Both the position numbers and the translations under genes were made by a program. 54,605 nucleotides of DNA from a virus: positions 1-54,605 of IMG/VR virus record IMGVR_UViG_3300037114_000023; one strand, 5' to 3'. The notes under the pieces were generated by a model that ran no database searches, had not been told where the DNA came from, and worked only from the letters and a program-made list of their open reading frames with translations. This document shows positions 44,901-50,490 of the stretch, in pieces. Position 1 is the stretch's first letter; every line of letters starts with the position of its first letter.

Positions 44901-45035
44901 TTTGGCCAGCAGATTGGCGCGAACCCAGTGACGTTCGGGAAGGACAAGGCGGATAAGCCTATCATTTTCGACTCCGGGGCTTCTTCGGTTTTGAATCGGC
45001 TGCGGGGGCAAAGGGCTACGGTTGGGGCGTTTTAG
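35940..45035 (+). CDS. Giant polyvalent virion protein (3031 aa) with metallopeptidase and ART-like segments
   Basis: 3031 residues in one open frame, the last rightward gene. The N-terminus has a 12-residue motif twice (LTIEQLLQGTP at 5-15 and LTLEGLLKGTP at 39-49), then an Ala/Gly-rich hydrophobic region (about 60-135) suited to membrane insertion. Residues about 370-470 resemble a small ADP-ribosyltransferase fold (LSLSQDPLYAGEYSK, SEGYDGVSFDG, EVALVND). Residues 1270-1274 are HEVLH, a zinc metallopeptidase motif, with acidic helices downstream. A Gly/Pro/Asn-rich linker lies at about 885-980. The rest is mainly helical with hydrophobic patches near 2390 and 2710. Size and place match gp16-like ejected proteins and 'large polyvalent proteins' of phages. 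Its end overlaps the opposing gene by 20 bp. Confidence 0.65.
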   Translation: MPDQLTIEQLLQGTPKIPEEGGLDSPAPQSKGNQPASTLTLEGLLKGTPGADQDAVPQTTAMGTAARAAVSNIGPGAAAAAAFPIGAEKGAAIGALVPGAGETGLSEAAGGLIGGTIAAGAAAWAAAKAQHALASTLAPETTEKFNQAEAAGEEAHPVAGAIGRLATMLPMFEFAPQNTVGGLSALYKAARGGTLTVAEKLAAKTTASQVGLQTGLGVVQPLMFGESPTKKGIAEAFVQSLLLGHPRYEIFGAPAAEAIGKEEAATDAQTEKAQGVVQNPASIYSPPPPPDLTPEQRGQLSELAARTASGAPEDVNDAQHLKLMGENENARKYYEQQKQGWAQLMAYTLAGKSKIETVGDGGQESPQAQPQKWYSSNDSVGPKQTPQGDTIHGLSLSQDPLYAGEYSKTGQVHEFDLSGAKLKPVSFDYGMTITTDKLNQIRSEGYDGVSFDGMHGPEVALVNDVAKKTGTVNALQEKFNEAIADGRPIGRVEQRLYAVKGLQLPEVYHQQEDGSWIRATEPGKPPGGDAARLEQLRAIPESQRTPEQAAEFNALVAKSGSVKDQMAAEFAKLKAAQPIVDQPVNNPPVAPGGSTPAMAEWTKHQGDPAELVQRMQNTAESGKVAVATGEGGVGRKSATMYQDLTGKPAGEAKELVRQDVAGSKEAGAQSRKLVAMLSPDKSHVLVGTASETRSGETRTLKVSTYDVGAGRKSPGGEHFASNYDKMVADGWQPLASLKTDKPAKGFFATYSPEQWKTIETELRASHQAAQRTAEAMEQHLAAGKDFGRDVTVNADETGEHPPEEAPTPEAAVEHPPERVVTAEHAEAIAEAIKGLKPEDIADQNSMALAIKKAGPDAVEAFKVMVRHAFDAGFPEDKAVSIVHEILYEHSRSGETSGPEVEKSFLQKVGQGGDENAGNNTGKPPGPDTGPGSEAAGNKPGASGTETGANPDAEGGGKGGSKPNPAGTPLGTPASIAGKTGKIFLPAKLERPHDIVDEIQGQVGKIRSQNAAKPGTEDHYATDAYKQVRKAFPNMFSDTGSTADQVVSALMRTGHFQEGATVDDLWDAMLRARGERTAHARGQLPEQKADKFQQAVSDNLAKKGSHKLSVGELSVGDTFRIKGASFEVNHIDPDTGEVQVKDGKKFGYQVIPDGADIAVDAGSLKQNPPESGGDDPFSDENVRNRTRQAKEEVENLRPGDAHTARTLDVVERNLTALGIKVRRIIDPLVDHFSTGSYKELTNGRGNAERIVTYSVADAHKPSADSLVSLYHEVLHAIFARESPEMQAAAQRAVRDVSNEELGIGKFKEQVPQNLPENVREGVQQEGRIAESLARKLVNDGFDPVTANSFMQRAVRLIRDVYNGALMALAKVAGYPISQERALAYFENRMKMVVSGDMMSWINFLGGPRMKMPDWDSPNIGGVERYRSINSVSNPRKYLDTKEGAPTGIAALNHFLTSMKAIAHEWGVSAGNLAGMTDEQVMARYINLPEKLGDQDLFTNGDTPQSLIADAVKQHGVSPDTKISDLPNDVAKQRALVVTHGMLSAVKAEMEGVAGEARTQWNKDANALERNTSQLDRLASHYVDIDYMARTARDSMLQLVKDVTGAVRGIRDVSARKGEVEQTLAQLDPASQLNGQLTAPYRKALDVIQKRLSGEVTTNFADALQTIGSMDIDWKRPSHDIANDLLAKHSENPELNHALREFLGDNPESKALLSTLIAYGKANSHMMDMLALRADRASENKIEANQILRDMVGASKGMLAELKQRINSTFGKNMRMRDRMLRISDKMDDLSDRNHDLLDSIARNKSLVDFHEDIFKPAVNGELAAVEKETGITLKNFEVVHDAEVSVPAKPDATPDQFATRTLKIRTALGKRGDLPTPSAEVIGWQRSIQKWLDNPENLKYGAKYNEMADVALKLKNHAISNEHLNIKTNFLERMLAPIQDRCRQAGTEAARLAGQGFNKFSSLVRGKREMAVQTGTNFSAQLSRAKKALGYPNVENGVFWKTIISPQLHALQDRADIWGTAKTEKEMIDRAVNAVADALKLKDPAARDAVSKLIRIHADNSTELRNHGAELGNKVKDIGGAPKSSIFRLALGVAPLVLPRATTAQAIDFYHEHMGRSWGGDKLDLPAIRDMYDKDPDQLRASLQNRFTKPVWDWFVKSLAENDKPHFSAPPENGLSPLADRENIIKAYQGAHGDPVAFAELIAALHDHKADGAFVADTLDTMQNFSNLLRTMAGDEAESVTRGSPNPPRFIVDARHWEAAPKEWWDYLMTDQNTMLRVINGQAHQAAFGRNGEAQDNLLSTAMNEQREFYTKYQAWRQEAQNVNPGIKERELQAMLKARAEKEGISFDALKNAKRNLNGLTNAAQHYDAIQSMNNSGKIPELLPWLRVLHTIAGGTVAGAGTAITAHSVFLEQPARHLGFGPRSLAMTGRAITDLAGTMANSLLQAFGHSVVYEARRTLDANDGGIYDPINTNKDRYTVAYEHAHAAYRDSSRLGQTVGTAADVGAAAMQHDVWGPGAREKALARQAAGQPVAPSLKALSPFHWIAKCLEISNFITWERHIEGMVAAGANHFESNPEHYADNDFRFTPKTLNGFNPGDREFNFLSDRLAQYGASIEQLSREAYDNRGTSKPMLSHEMRKNIQQVVLNEITLESSLTSRMPSLQTKGLGTAMNPFLGWPLQKTYQVMRGFRQPDGVASAFRNGLTPYLAILPLGMAAAWLRNKFDEDVLGRKQNVSDISQIHDVKSGLMTALDNASRVGTFGLLGEGANYFLSNDNVRPLSVDNRIFFLNTLENAFNAARGLYQQTGPQIMAGNFEGAEKTATDYQTVWRPIIQSLGGNGLLQNLGAVNHLLAIDDAEARVSNRISVNNYLRVAGRELNLDVRTFGGMMSDQSVPGPIKPFVGKMVLAAYANNSEDFNSSMRDAVRQAKTEGMTSDQAMKKVVGMYEAQSPIRIVFKSPPTEMEYRKLIAQLPDNGKQSVQQSIALFNHFGQQIGANPVTFGKDKADKPIIFDSGASSVLNRLRGQRATVGAF

Positions 45036-45591
45036 AAAACCCCATGCTCTCCAGCCACTCTTTAATTTCGTGCGCGGGCTTTCCTGCGGCAGCCAACCTT
45101 TCCATGAGTGCTTCGGCATGGCGATCCAGCAACTCTTTTCGAGTTTTCGGTTCATCAACCGCGAAGATTCTGGCGATGCTGTCCTTTGTGATTGGCTCGC
45201 GGACAGCCGTGCCTTCGATTCGGTGCGGGATGTGGCCAAATCCGGCGGCGACCGCACCGTCTGGGTCTGGCCTTGGTTGAAATGAGCAATGGTCAATCTC
45301 GCGTTCCCAAGTTCCGAGCAGTTGTTGATTGAAATATAAAGGATCGTCTCCATTGCGACGGCGTTCCCGACGCACGGCGTATAGTCGCTCAAACAGAGAA
45401 TCCAGATTGATGTCTCCGGGAATTATCGGAAGCTGTTCAGCCATCCGCAGTTGCTCCATGATGCCGGTGGTGGACTCAATAAAAGCGGCTTGGAATGGCA
45501 GTAATTGGGCAGACATCCACCGCCTGCGCTGCCGTGCGGCCTCGCGTTGCGGGCAAACCGTTCCGTAAACTTTTGTCCAAGTTGGTCTCAC
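45016..45591 (-). CDS. Unknown protein at the end of the early arm
   Basis: 191 residues from the GTG at 45591, which overlaps the stop of the small Zn-type gene (GTGA). An N-terminal basic helix (REAARQRRRWMSAQLL) is followed by a helical region and a C-terminal helix pair (KTRKELLDRHAEALMERLAA). It ends head-on with the giant gene, overlapping 20 bp. Coupling and regular composition support it. No family is recognised. Confidence 0.55.
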   Translation of the reverse strand: MRPTWTKVYGTVCPQREAARQRRRWMSAQLLPFQAAFIESTTGIMEQLRMAEQLPIIPGDINLDSLFERLYAVRRERRRNGDDPLYFNQQLLGTWEREIDHCSFQPRPDPDGAVAAGFGHIPHRIEGTAVREPITKDSIARIFAVDEPKTRKELLDRHAEALMERLAAAGKPAHEIKEWLESMGFSKTPQP

Positions 45592-45764
45592 GCGACAACC
45601 TTACCCTGCTTCGCCAGGATTTCAACCTCGTAGGATGATCCAGTACACCAGCGTTTGATTTTCCGGTTCTTATGCGCCTCGGGAAAAACGAATACGCTGT
45701 TTCTCTCGTGACGCGCGGAAACCTTTCGACCGCAGACTTTGCAGATGACTCGGAGGACGCTCAC
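45588..45764 (-). CDS. 58-residue Cys-containing protein
   Basis: A GTG start at 45764 overlaps the previous stop and its own stop overlaps the next GTG (GTGA at both ends). The sequence has 'VICKVCGRKVSARHERN' (CxxC) and a later Cys (KRWCTGSSYE), compatible with a small zinc ribbon. It is too short for routine gene finding; coupling on both sides is the main support. Confidence 0.6.
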   Translation of the reverse strand: MSVLRVICKVCGRKVSARHERNSVFVFPEAHKNRKIKRWCTGSSYEVEILAKQGKVVA

Positions 45765-46048
45765 GCCTTCCCCTCCGTCTCTTTCTTCGGCAGCACTTTG
45801 TCGAGCGCGGCGAGGGCTTCATCCCATTTTTTAGCAGAGGTGGTTCGTGACAGCAGTTGATTGCGAACCGGTTGCCATGCTTTAAATGCCTCTCTCGCCA
45901 ACTCCATCGCCTCTTGCGGCGCGGTAAAGTGGCGGGTGATAATGAGGGCTAGAACGTTCCTTGTAAAAGGACTGCTACCGCCAATTTCTTTCTGTATCTC
46001 CTCCGCCGCGTTAACAGCGAATGGAAGGGGTTGGGTGGGTTCGCTCAT
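45761..46048 (-). CDS. Small helical protein, unknown
   Basis: 95 residues from the ATG at 46048, which overlaps the previous stop (ATGA); a longer start at 46069 would overlap more. Helical with 'NVLALIITRHFTAPQEAMEL' and a basic/acidic C-terminus (KVLPKKETEGK). Its stop overlaps the next GTG. Unknown. Confidence 0.6.
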   Translation of the reverse strand: MSEPTQPLPFAVNAAEEIQKEIGGSSPFTRNVLALIITRHFTAPQEAMELAREAFKAWQPVRNQLLSRTTSAKKWDEALAALDKVLPKKETEGKA

Positions 46049-46488
46049 AAATTCAGGTTCTTCACCCATTTCATTTTTTGTTCCTGCGGCTGGTCAGTCC
46101 GTCTGTCGGGCCGCGTCTGCCAACTGCCATTTTTGGTCATGCCTTCACACTTCCAGCCCGAAGCCTTTAAACTAGTTCCGAGTTCAGTTTGAAGTATGAA
46201 TGTCTGGATTGATTTGAAAGCCAACTCCTTTGCCGCACGAGCTGCTTGAGCATAGAGGAATGAGCAGGCATTGGGCGTTCCGTCAGTTGTCAGGCGGGTA
46301 ACTTCCGCAATGTTTTTCTGGTCTGTTTGGCGAGCGACCGGCCTGCCAACGATAACACACCCCACAAGCCTACCGTTTACCGCCGCGCCAATACTGAATC
46401 TGTGGCCGACAACGGGCTTGTGATGGCGATGTAATTTTGCCACGAACTCATTTGCCTCAGTCAATTCGATTCTCACAGCTTTCAGCAT
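46045..46488 (-). CDS. XF1762-like conserved phage protein
   Basis: 147 residues from ATG 46488 (upstream in-frame starts overlap the preceding gene). The core reads 'ANEFVAKLHRHHKPVVGHRF', 'LVGCVIVGRPVARQTD' and 'AEVTRLTTDGTPNACSFLY', the hallmark of the XF1762 phage family, which has a GNAT-like look ('GRPVAR', 'EVTRL'). The family has no proven function that I know of. The C-terminal ~30 residues are polar and probably disordered. Confidence 0.75.
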   Translation of the reverse strand: MLKAVRIELTEANEFVAKLHRHHKPVVGHRFSIGAAVNGRLVGCVIVGRPVARQTDQKNIAEVTRLTTDGTPNACSFLYAQAARAAKELAFKSIQTFILQTELGTSLKASGWKCEGMTKNGSWQTRPDRRTDQPQEQKMKWVKNLNL

Positions 46489-46492
46489 AAAT

Positions 46493-46885
46493 TCATTCCG
46501 CTGGTTGTTTGGTTGGGGTTGGTGGGTTGAGGGCTTTCTGTGCATACTTATTTATCAATTCGTGAACAGAACTATTACGAATATACGACCGGCCAAGCGA
46601 TTCAATCTTTTGTAACTCCACCCTCATAGTCGCACAATCAGCTTCGAGTTGTCGGATTGTGTTTCGTAGCAGGGTTTGTGCGTCGTCCACTTCTTCGATT
46701 AGTTGCTGCTGGCCCCATATATTTGACCATTCAGGGCTGAGGCCAGTGACAAGGAAATAAACTTGATTCAACGCTTCTTCGTGCTGGTCGCGTTGGTCAA
46801 TTGTGTTCGAGTGGGCAGATTCCTCTCTCTGCAAGGCTTCTTCAAGCCGCTGGCACTTTTCGGTTAGTTGTTCAATCTCGGTCAT
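46493..46885 (-). CDS. Coiled-coil protein
   Basis: 130 residues from ATG 46885, which overlaps the preceding stop. A clear coiled coil at the N-terminus (IEQLTEKCQRLEEALQREES), a short globular middle (VYFLVTGLSPEWSNIWG), and another coiled coil before a Pro-rich end. It is a probable oligomeric accessory protein. Unknown. Confidence 0.6.
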   Translation of the reverse strand: MTEIEQLTEKCQRLEEALQREESAHSNTIDQRDQHEEALNQVYFLVTGLSPEWSNIWGQQQLIEEVDDAQTLLRNTIRQLEADCATMRVELQKIESLGRSYIRNSSVHELINKYAQKALNPPTPTKQPAE

Positions 46886-47067
46886 ATAAAGTATTCGGGT
46901 TCGGTTTCTGGTATCGGACAAGGACACATACAAGGGACGCCAACGCAATGCCCGCAATCATCCTCCTTGCAGTGATAACAGACAAAGCAGTTCCCTTGCT
47001 TCGCCATCATCAACGATTCCTCGTGGCTTTCAGGAGGGTAGTCGGCTATTTCAATCTCGGTTGGCAT
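46882..47067 (-). CDS. Small Cys-rich zinc-binding protein
   Basis: 61 residues, start at ATG 47067 with an A-rich leader, stop overlapping the next ATG (ATGA). The second half carries about eight Cys and two His ('CFVCYHCKEDDCGHCVGVPC'), enough for one or two zinc sites. Function unknown. Confidence 0.65.
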   Translation of the reverse strand: MPTEIEIADYPPESHEESLMMAKQGNCFVCYHCKEDDCGHCVGVPCMCPCPIPETEPEYFI

Positions 47068-47261
47068 GTTATTTTTTCTTTCGATTTTTTATCTCTTGTA
47101 AAATAACCACCCCAAAAAATGTGACAAGGAACATGATTGCAAGTCCAAAGACGCAGACTTCTGCTGTTTTTTTGTTGTCCACAGCCACAGGTGCATTGAG
47201 CATAGAAAAAGTTTAGGCACTTCTCCAACTCATTCACCCTCTGCGCGATTTTGTGGTTCAT
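47046..47261 (-). CDS. Alternative overlapping ORF, doubtful
   Basis: 71 codons from an ATG that overlaps the stop of the zinc-finger gene (ATGA). The first ~18 residues look natural (NHKIAQRVNELEKCLNFF), but the rest overlaps the membrane-protein frame and ends inside the next gene with an unnatural mix. The gene may be truncated or frameshifted, leaving only its start. Confidence 0.25.
   Translation of the reverse strand: MNHKIAQRVNELEKCLNFFYAQCTCGCGQQKNSRSLRLWTCNHVPCHIFWGGYFTRDKKSKEKITCQPRLK
47069..47203 (-). CDS. 44-residue single-pass membrane protein
   Basis: The ATG at 47203 opens a frame with a polar N-terminus (14 residues), one strong helix (VCVFGLAIMFLVTFFGVVIL) and a basic end (EIKNRKKK). 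Topology by the positive-inside rule is N-out/C-in. It ends 1 bp before the Cys-rich gene. It competes with the overlapping frame at 47046-47261; the membrane-protein frame is the more convincing of the two over the shared part. Confidence 0.6.
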   Translation of the reverse strand: MLNAPVAVDNKKTAEVCVFGLAIMFLVTFFGVVILQEIKNRKKK

Positions 47262-47926
47262 GGCAATAGCTTAAGCCGGACAAGCATTTCATATAAACAA
47301 GAGTGTTGCTCTGCCCAGTCGTTTCCTAATTCGCCTTCAATTATACTGACGGATTCCTTACAACACGCTAGAAGTCTCTCATTCTTCGCTTTCAACTCGT
47401 CGCGTTGGTCTTGATACTGGTCACGTTCTTCACGGGCAATGCGATAGGATTCTATAAGTTGCGCATTCTCCGCTTTCAGCTTGGCGATGGTGGAGAGGTG
47501 CCAGCGGGCGACGGCTCTACTTTCCACACGGTTACGGAAATGAAACCTATCATCGTATAACAACTCCTCCCCTAATACACACACTTGGTCATCACTTGGC
47601 GATGTTGCCCCATTAGTCACTTCTGGGGCTGGACTTCCCTGCGAACCATTCAAGTCCTGAGGGCATGTAGCATCACCTCCTTTCAATTTGTCGCCACACC
47701 AAGGGCAGTGAGTAAAACTGGTTAAAGCGTATCCGGCATAGTAATTACGCCACACAATATTAGATTTCCAGTTGATGCAATCACATTGTAATCCTTCCTT
47801 TGGTTGCGGCGTGGCGGGAGTGAAGTGTTGGCACGGACAGGAACCGTGATAACAATTAAGTTTATTCCCGTGCCAACTATAATTATGCCCACACTCGCAA
47901 ATCTGTTTGTCTTGTTGCTCACTCAT
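47258..47926 (-). CDS. Zinc-finger protein with C-terminal coiled coil
   Basis: 222 residues from ATG 47926 (leader AAAGGAACGAAAATG); a longer start at 47992 overlaps the previous gene. Cys/His clusters at the N-terminus (CECGHNYSWHGNKLNCYHGS and CPCQHF) and near residue 80 (CPWCGDKL) suggest two zinc sites. A coiled coil at the C-terminus (KAENAQLIESYRIAREERD). Possible nucleic-acid-binding role. Unknown. Confidence 0.6.
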   Translation of the reverse strand: MSEQQDKQICECGHNYSWHGNKLNCYHGSCPCQHFTPATPQPKEGLQCDCINWKSNIVWRNYYAGYALTSFTHCPWCGDKLKGGDATCPQDLNGSQGSPAPEVTNGATSPSDDQVCVLGEELLYDDRFHFRNRVESRAVARWHLSTIAKLKAENAQLIESYRIAREERDQYQDQRDELKAKNERLLACCKESVSIIEGELGNDWAEQHSCLYEMLVRLKLLP

Positions 47927-47942
47927 TTTCGTTCCTTTGGGG

Positions 47943-48188
47943 TTATCGGTGTTCGGTTGTGCCGCGTTTATATGCGTAAGGCTCAAATTCATCCTCGCGT
48001 GATTCTCTCAAATCATTTTGCATGGCCGGATGGCAGTCATAATGAAAACGGTTTGTCTGAAATTCACCATCGTAAACGCCAGCCATTTTTACATGAACTT
48101 CACGGATGGCGATTGCCTCTCCGCACCAAATGCAGTTGTATTGCTTCCGTGCTTTTGGCCTCGTCTCGGATAACAGTTCGTAGCCCAT
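47943..48188 (-). CDS. Small zinc-finger protein, conserved in phages
   Basis: 81 residues. 'KQYNCIWCGEAIAIREVHVK' gives a CxxC and 'NRFHYDCHPAM' an HxxC, a common treble-clef arrangement in small phage proteins. It may bind nucleic acid. The start is TTGAGATTATG, and an upstream direct repeat (48200-48213) is shared with the next gene. Confidence 0.65.
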   Translation of the reverse strand: MGYELLSETRPKARKQYNCIWCGEAIAIREVHVKMAGVYDGEFQTNRFHYDCHPAMQNDLRESREDEFEPYAYKRGTTEHR

Positions 48189-48216
48189 AATCTCAATCCC
48201 TCAAATAAACGACTGG

Positions 48217-48636
48217 TTATTGGTCATAATGGTAGCGTCTATCTGCGATTTCCTGACGCTCAGACCACCACGCAGCGGCTTCTTCCTTAAATTTGAACGA
48301 CAAGCCGATAATGTTCATTTGGTCGTCTAGGCAAACAGAATTAAAGGTTGTTTTTGGATGCGAGCGAAGCGCGGCGAGAATGCAAGCGGGGCAGCGGTTA
48401 GCAGCGTCTCTCAGCGCGGAAAGTATTTGCTCTTTGTTGTCATTGGTCAACCCATCAAGAATGATGTGCAATTCCGCCCGTGGGGCACTTGGCGTTTCTC
48501 CACTCGCCCCGCACATGCCGCAAATCCGATTAGGGTTAGCTGTGCATCCGCGTTCATGCTTTTCCATTCTGCCCTTGAAGAATCCGCCCTTGCTGCAAAA
48601 TTCGCAGTAATATCGCTTCACGGTTTTTGTTCTCAT
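48217..48636 (-). CDS. Zinc-finger protein, unknown
   Basis: 139 residues. An N-terminal zinc finger (YYCEFCSKGGFFKGRMEKHE, then RGC) and a second Cys pair (CGMCGASGE). A helical domain (QILSALRDAANRCPACILA) and a basic/aromatic end (AAWWSERQEIADRRYHY). The ATG at 48636 overlaps the membrane peptide's stop. Function unknown, but C2H2-like fingers in phage early proteins often act on DNA or RNA. Confidence 0.6.
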   Translation of the reverse strand: MRTKTVKRYYCEFCSKGGFFKGRMEKHERGCTANPNRICGMCGASGETPSAPRAELHIILDGLTNDNKEQILSALRDAANRCPACILAALRSHPKTTFNSVCLDDQMNIIGLSFKFKEEAAAWWSERQEIADRRYHYDQ

Positions 48637-48710
48637 AATCTCAAATAAACGACCAGCGCGACGAGTGGCGTCAAGGCCACAGCGACCAGGATTAGGAAGG
48701 CGGTTAGCAT
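48633..48710 (-). CDS. 25-residue membrane peptide
   Basis: The ATG at 48710 overlaps the end of the integrase gene (CCATGCTAA) and the stop overlaps the next ATG (ATGA). The peptide is one hydrophobic helix (TAFLILVAVALTPLVALVV). Same length and style as the peptide at 386-463. Confidence 0.55.
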   Translation of the reverse strand: MLTAFLILVAVALTPLVALVVYLRL

Positions 48711-49819
48711 GGTTTTAAATACCCACGGGTCGTCTGGCTGCTGGCGTGACCGAGCAGATCGCGGATTTGATTCTCGGTGAGAACCTGGGCCAGCCGTTTG
48801 GCAAGTCCCTCTTTGCTCACCGAATCGAATTCCGACTGGGCCTTGAATCTTCTCGTGCTGTGGAAGCCCTTATCGGCCACGCCAAGCCTTTGGCACAGCC
48901 GCGAGAATTGCAGCGATAGGCTGGCTCGCTTGCGAGGATCGCGGGCAATGGCGTTCTGTTCTGGGAACAAATAAACCTTGCTCGCCGGGACTTCGGAAAT
49001 TAGCCGCGATGTTTCGGCGGTGATAACATGGGCGATGCGTTCGGATGTCTTTTGCATCCAGAGAGTCACCTTGCCGGACTCGGCCAGCGATGCGCGTTCC
49101 AGTTGCGCGATGTCGGACAATCGCAATCCCGTCTCCCTGGCGACACGCACGGCCACCAGCCAGAAAATGATTTGAGTTTCATCCTCGAAAAGCTCTTGCG
49201 AACCTTCCCAATCATCAGTGAGTCCTTTGACCAAGGCGTCCATTTCAGAATCGGTAAACGGCTCGCGTTTCACCTTCTCTTTCTGTTCATGCGAAAGAAT
49301 TGAGAAATCAACCTCGACCAGCTTGGAGACATCGGCGATCAGCCAGCCGTTGCACGCGCAGTAGTCGAAGAAAGCCCGGATGATTCCCAGCGTGGTCCTT
49401 CGGGTGGACAGTTTCCACGTTGACTCGGGGTTGTTCACGACCGCGCCGATATGCTCGGAGGTGACTGCCGACGGCGGTTTGCTGCGGATGCCAGCTTCAT
49501 CCAGCCAGTTATGCAGAACAAACCAGCTACCGGACACTGTGTTGGCGGCGCGATGCCGGCGGATATGCGCCATGTATTTTTCCAATGCCTTGTCACAGGT
49601 AAGATTCTGGCCGGTGAGGATTTGGCCGATTACCCGCGTGGTGAGGCTCCCGGACTTCGCGGCGATGGTGAGCTTTTCGACGCCAGCCTCGCGGACCACC
49701 TTGGCGGCCTCCTCGCGGCTGGAGCAGCCCGTGCTGATGCGCTTGGTCTTGCCTCCGGCGGTCATCACTTTTACGTGATAGATTCCGGAAAGTTTTTTGA
49801 GTGAAGGTTGGGTGGTCAT
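48704..49819 (-). CDS. int: Tyrosine-type integrase
   Basis: 371 residues. The catalytic set is complete: R233 (TGLRLSDIAQL), K257, H320-x-x-R323 (FHSTRRF), H358 (LLGHASSQTT) and the nucleophile Y367 four residues before the end. An N-terminal arm-binding region (10-50) and a SAM-like core-binding region (about 72-180) precede it. It would integrate and excise the prophage, indicating a temperate phage. It overlaps the preceding gene by four bases. I could not identify an attachment site. Confidence 0.9.
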   Translation of the reverse strand: MTTQPSLKKLSGIYHVKVMTAGGKTKRISTGCSSREEAAKVVREAGVEKLTIAAKSGSLTTRVIGQILTGQNLTCDKALEKYMAHIRRHRAANTVSGSWFVLHNWLDEAGIRSKPPSAVTSEHIGAVVNNPESTWKLSTRRTTLGIIRAFFDYCACNGWLIADVSKLVEVDFSILSHEQKEKVKREPFTDSEMDALVKGLTDDWEGSQELFEDETQIIFWLVAVRVARETGLRLSDIAQLERASLAESGKVTLWMQKTSERIAHVITAETSRLISEVPASKVYLFPEQNAIARDPRKRASLSLQFSRLCQRLGVADKGFHSTRRFKAQSEFDSVSKEGLAKRLAQVLTENQIRDLLGHASSQTTRGYLKPC

Positions 49820-50136
49820 AAACGCGAATCCCTTTCAATGTTTCCGCGGTTTATGTAAAGCTGACGCTCTGGACACCCCAACGCTTTCGCCATGCCGCGC
49901 TTCCAAAGCCGCTCGCGCTCATCGCGTTCTCTAAGTTCGCGGTCATGCTTGCGGAGCGTTTCCTGCAACTCTGATCGAACAGGATTTGGAATACAAAGCT
50001 CGCCAGTCGCTTCGGCGTGCATTTCGTGCGCTCTTTGCAAGTCATCCGCCACCTTCTCGCGCTGCTCTTTGGTTAGAGCATCAATACAACCCGCCTCATC
50101 AAGAGAGCATTCGAGAGCTTCGAGCCAGTAATTCAT
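49816..50136 (-). CDS. Small charged helical protein, conserved in phages
   Basis: 106 residues. It starts 'MNYWLEALECSLDEAGC' and is followed by a helical, highly charged region (RKHDRELRERDERERLWKRG). Proteins with the same opening are frequent in temperate phages beside integrase or recombination genes. It could be an excisionase-like accessory factor or a DNA mimic. The start is good; the stop overlaps the integrase. Confidence 0.6.
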   Translation of the reverse strand: MNYWLEALECSLDEAGCIDALTKEQREKVADDLQRAHEMHAEATGELCIPNPVRSELQETLRKHDRELRERDERERLWKRGMAKALGCPERQLYINRGNIERDSRL

Positions 50137-50163
50137 AAATCCTCATCGTACGTGGTTAACGGT

Positions 50164-50490
50164 TTATCTGCTCAATCGATCACGGTGCATGAACAGCAGT
50201 TTGTCCTTAAACCACTGGCTTTTGTCAATAAACCAGCCGTTTAGGAAAATGATTGTCACCCCTCTAAGGCCGGCAAGCTGTTGCTCGTCCCACACCCTGA
50301 CAAATTCCTGGTCGCGTTGAACCTCGATGTTGCATCGCCAATGCTCAAACTGTGCCTGATTATGCGCGGCGACAAGTATCCGCTCCTTAGATGACTCACG
50401 CTTTTCAAATTCTTTTTTTATCTTGGCGTACGAAACAACCCTCCAGTATCCAACCGCCGGAATATCTGGATGCGGGTCAGTCACGGTCAT
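50164..50490 (-). CDS. Unknown phage protein
   Basis: 108 residues from ATG 50490 (MTVTDPHPD), overlapping the preceding gene by 14 bases; a longer start at 50559 gives an Arg/Lys-rich tail. The pattern 'RILVAAHNQAQFEHWR' and 'LAGLRGVTIIFLNGWF' recalls the Rossmann-like part of some phage proteins that look like a P-loop fold without a Walker motif. Unknown. Confidence 0.5.
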   Translation of the reverse strand: MTVTDPHPDIPAVGYWRVVSYAKIKKEFEKRESSKERILVAAHNQAQFEHWRCNIEVQRDQEFVRVWDEQQLAGLRGVTIIFLNGWFIDKSQWFKDKLLFMHRDRLSR

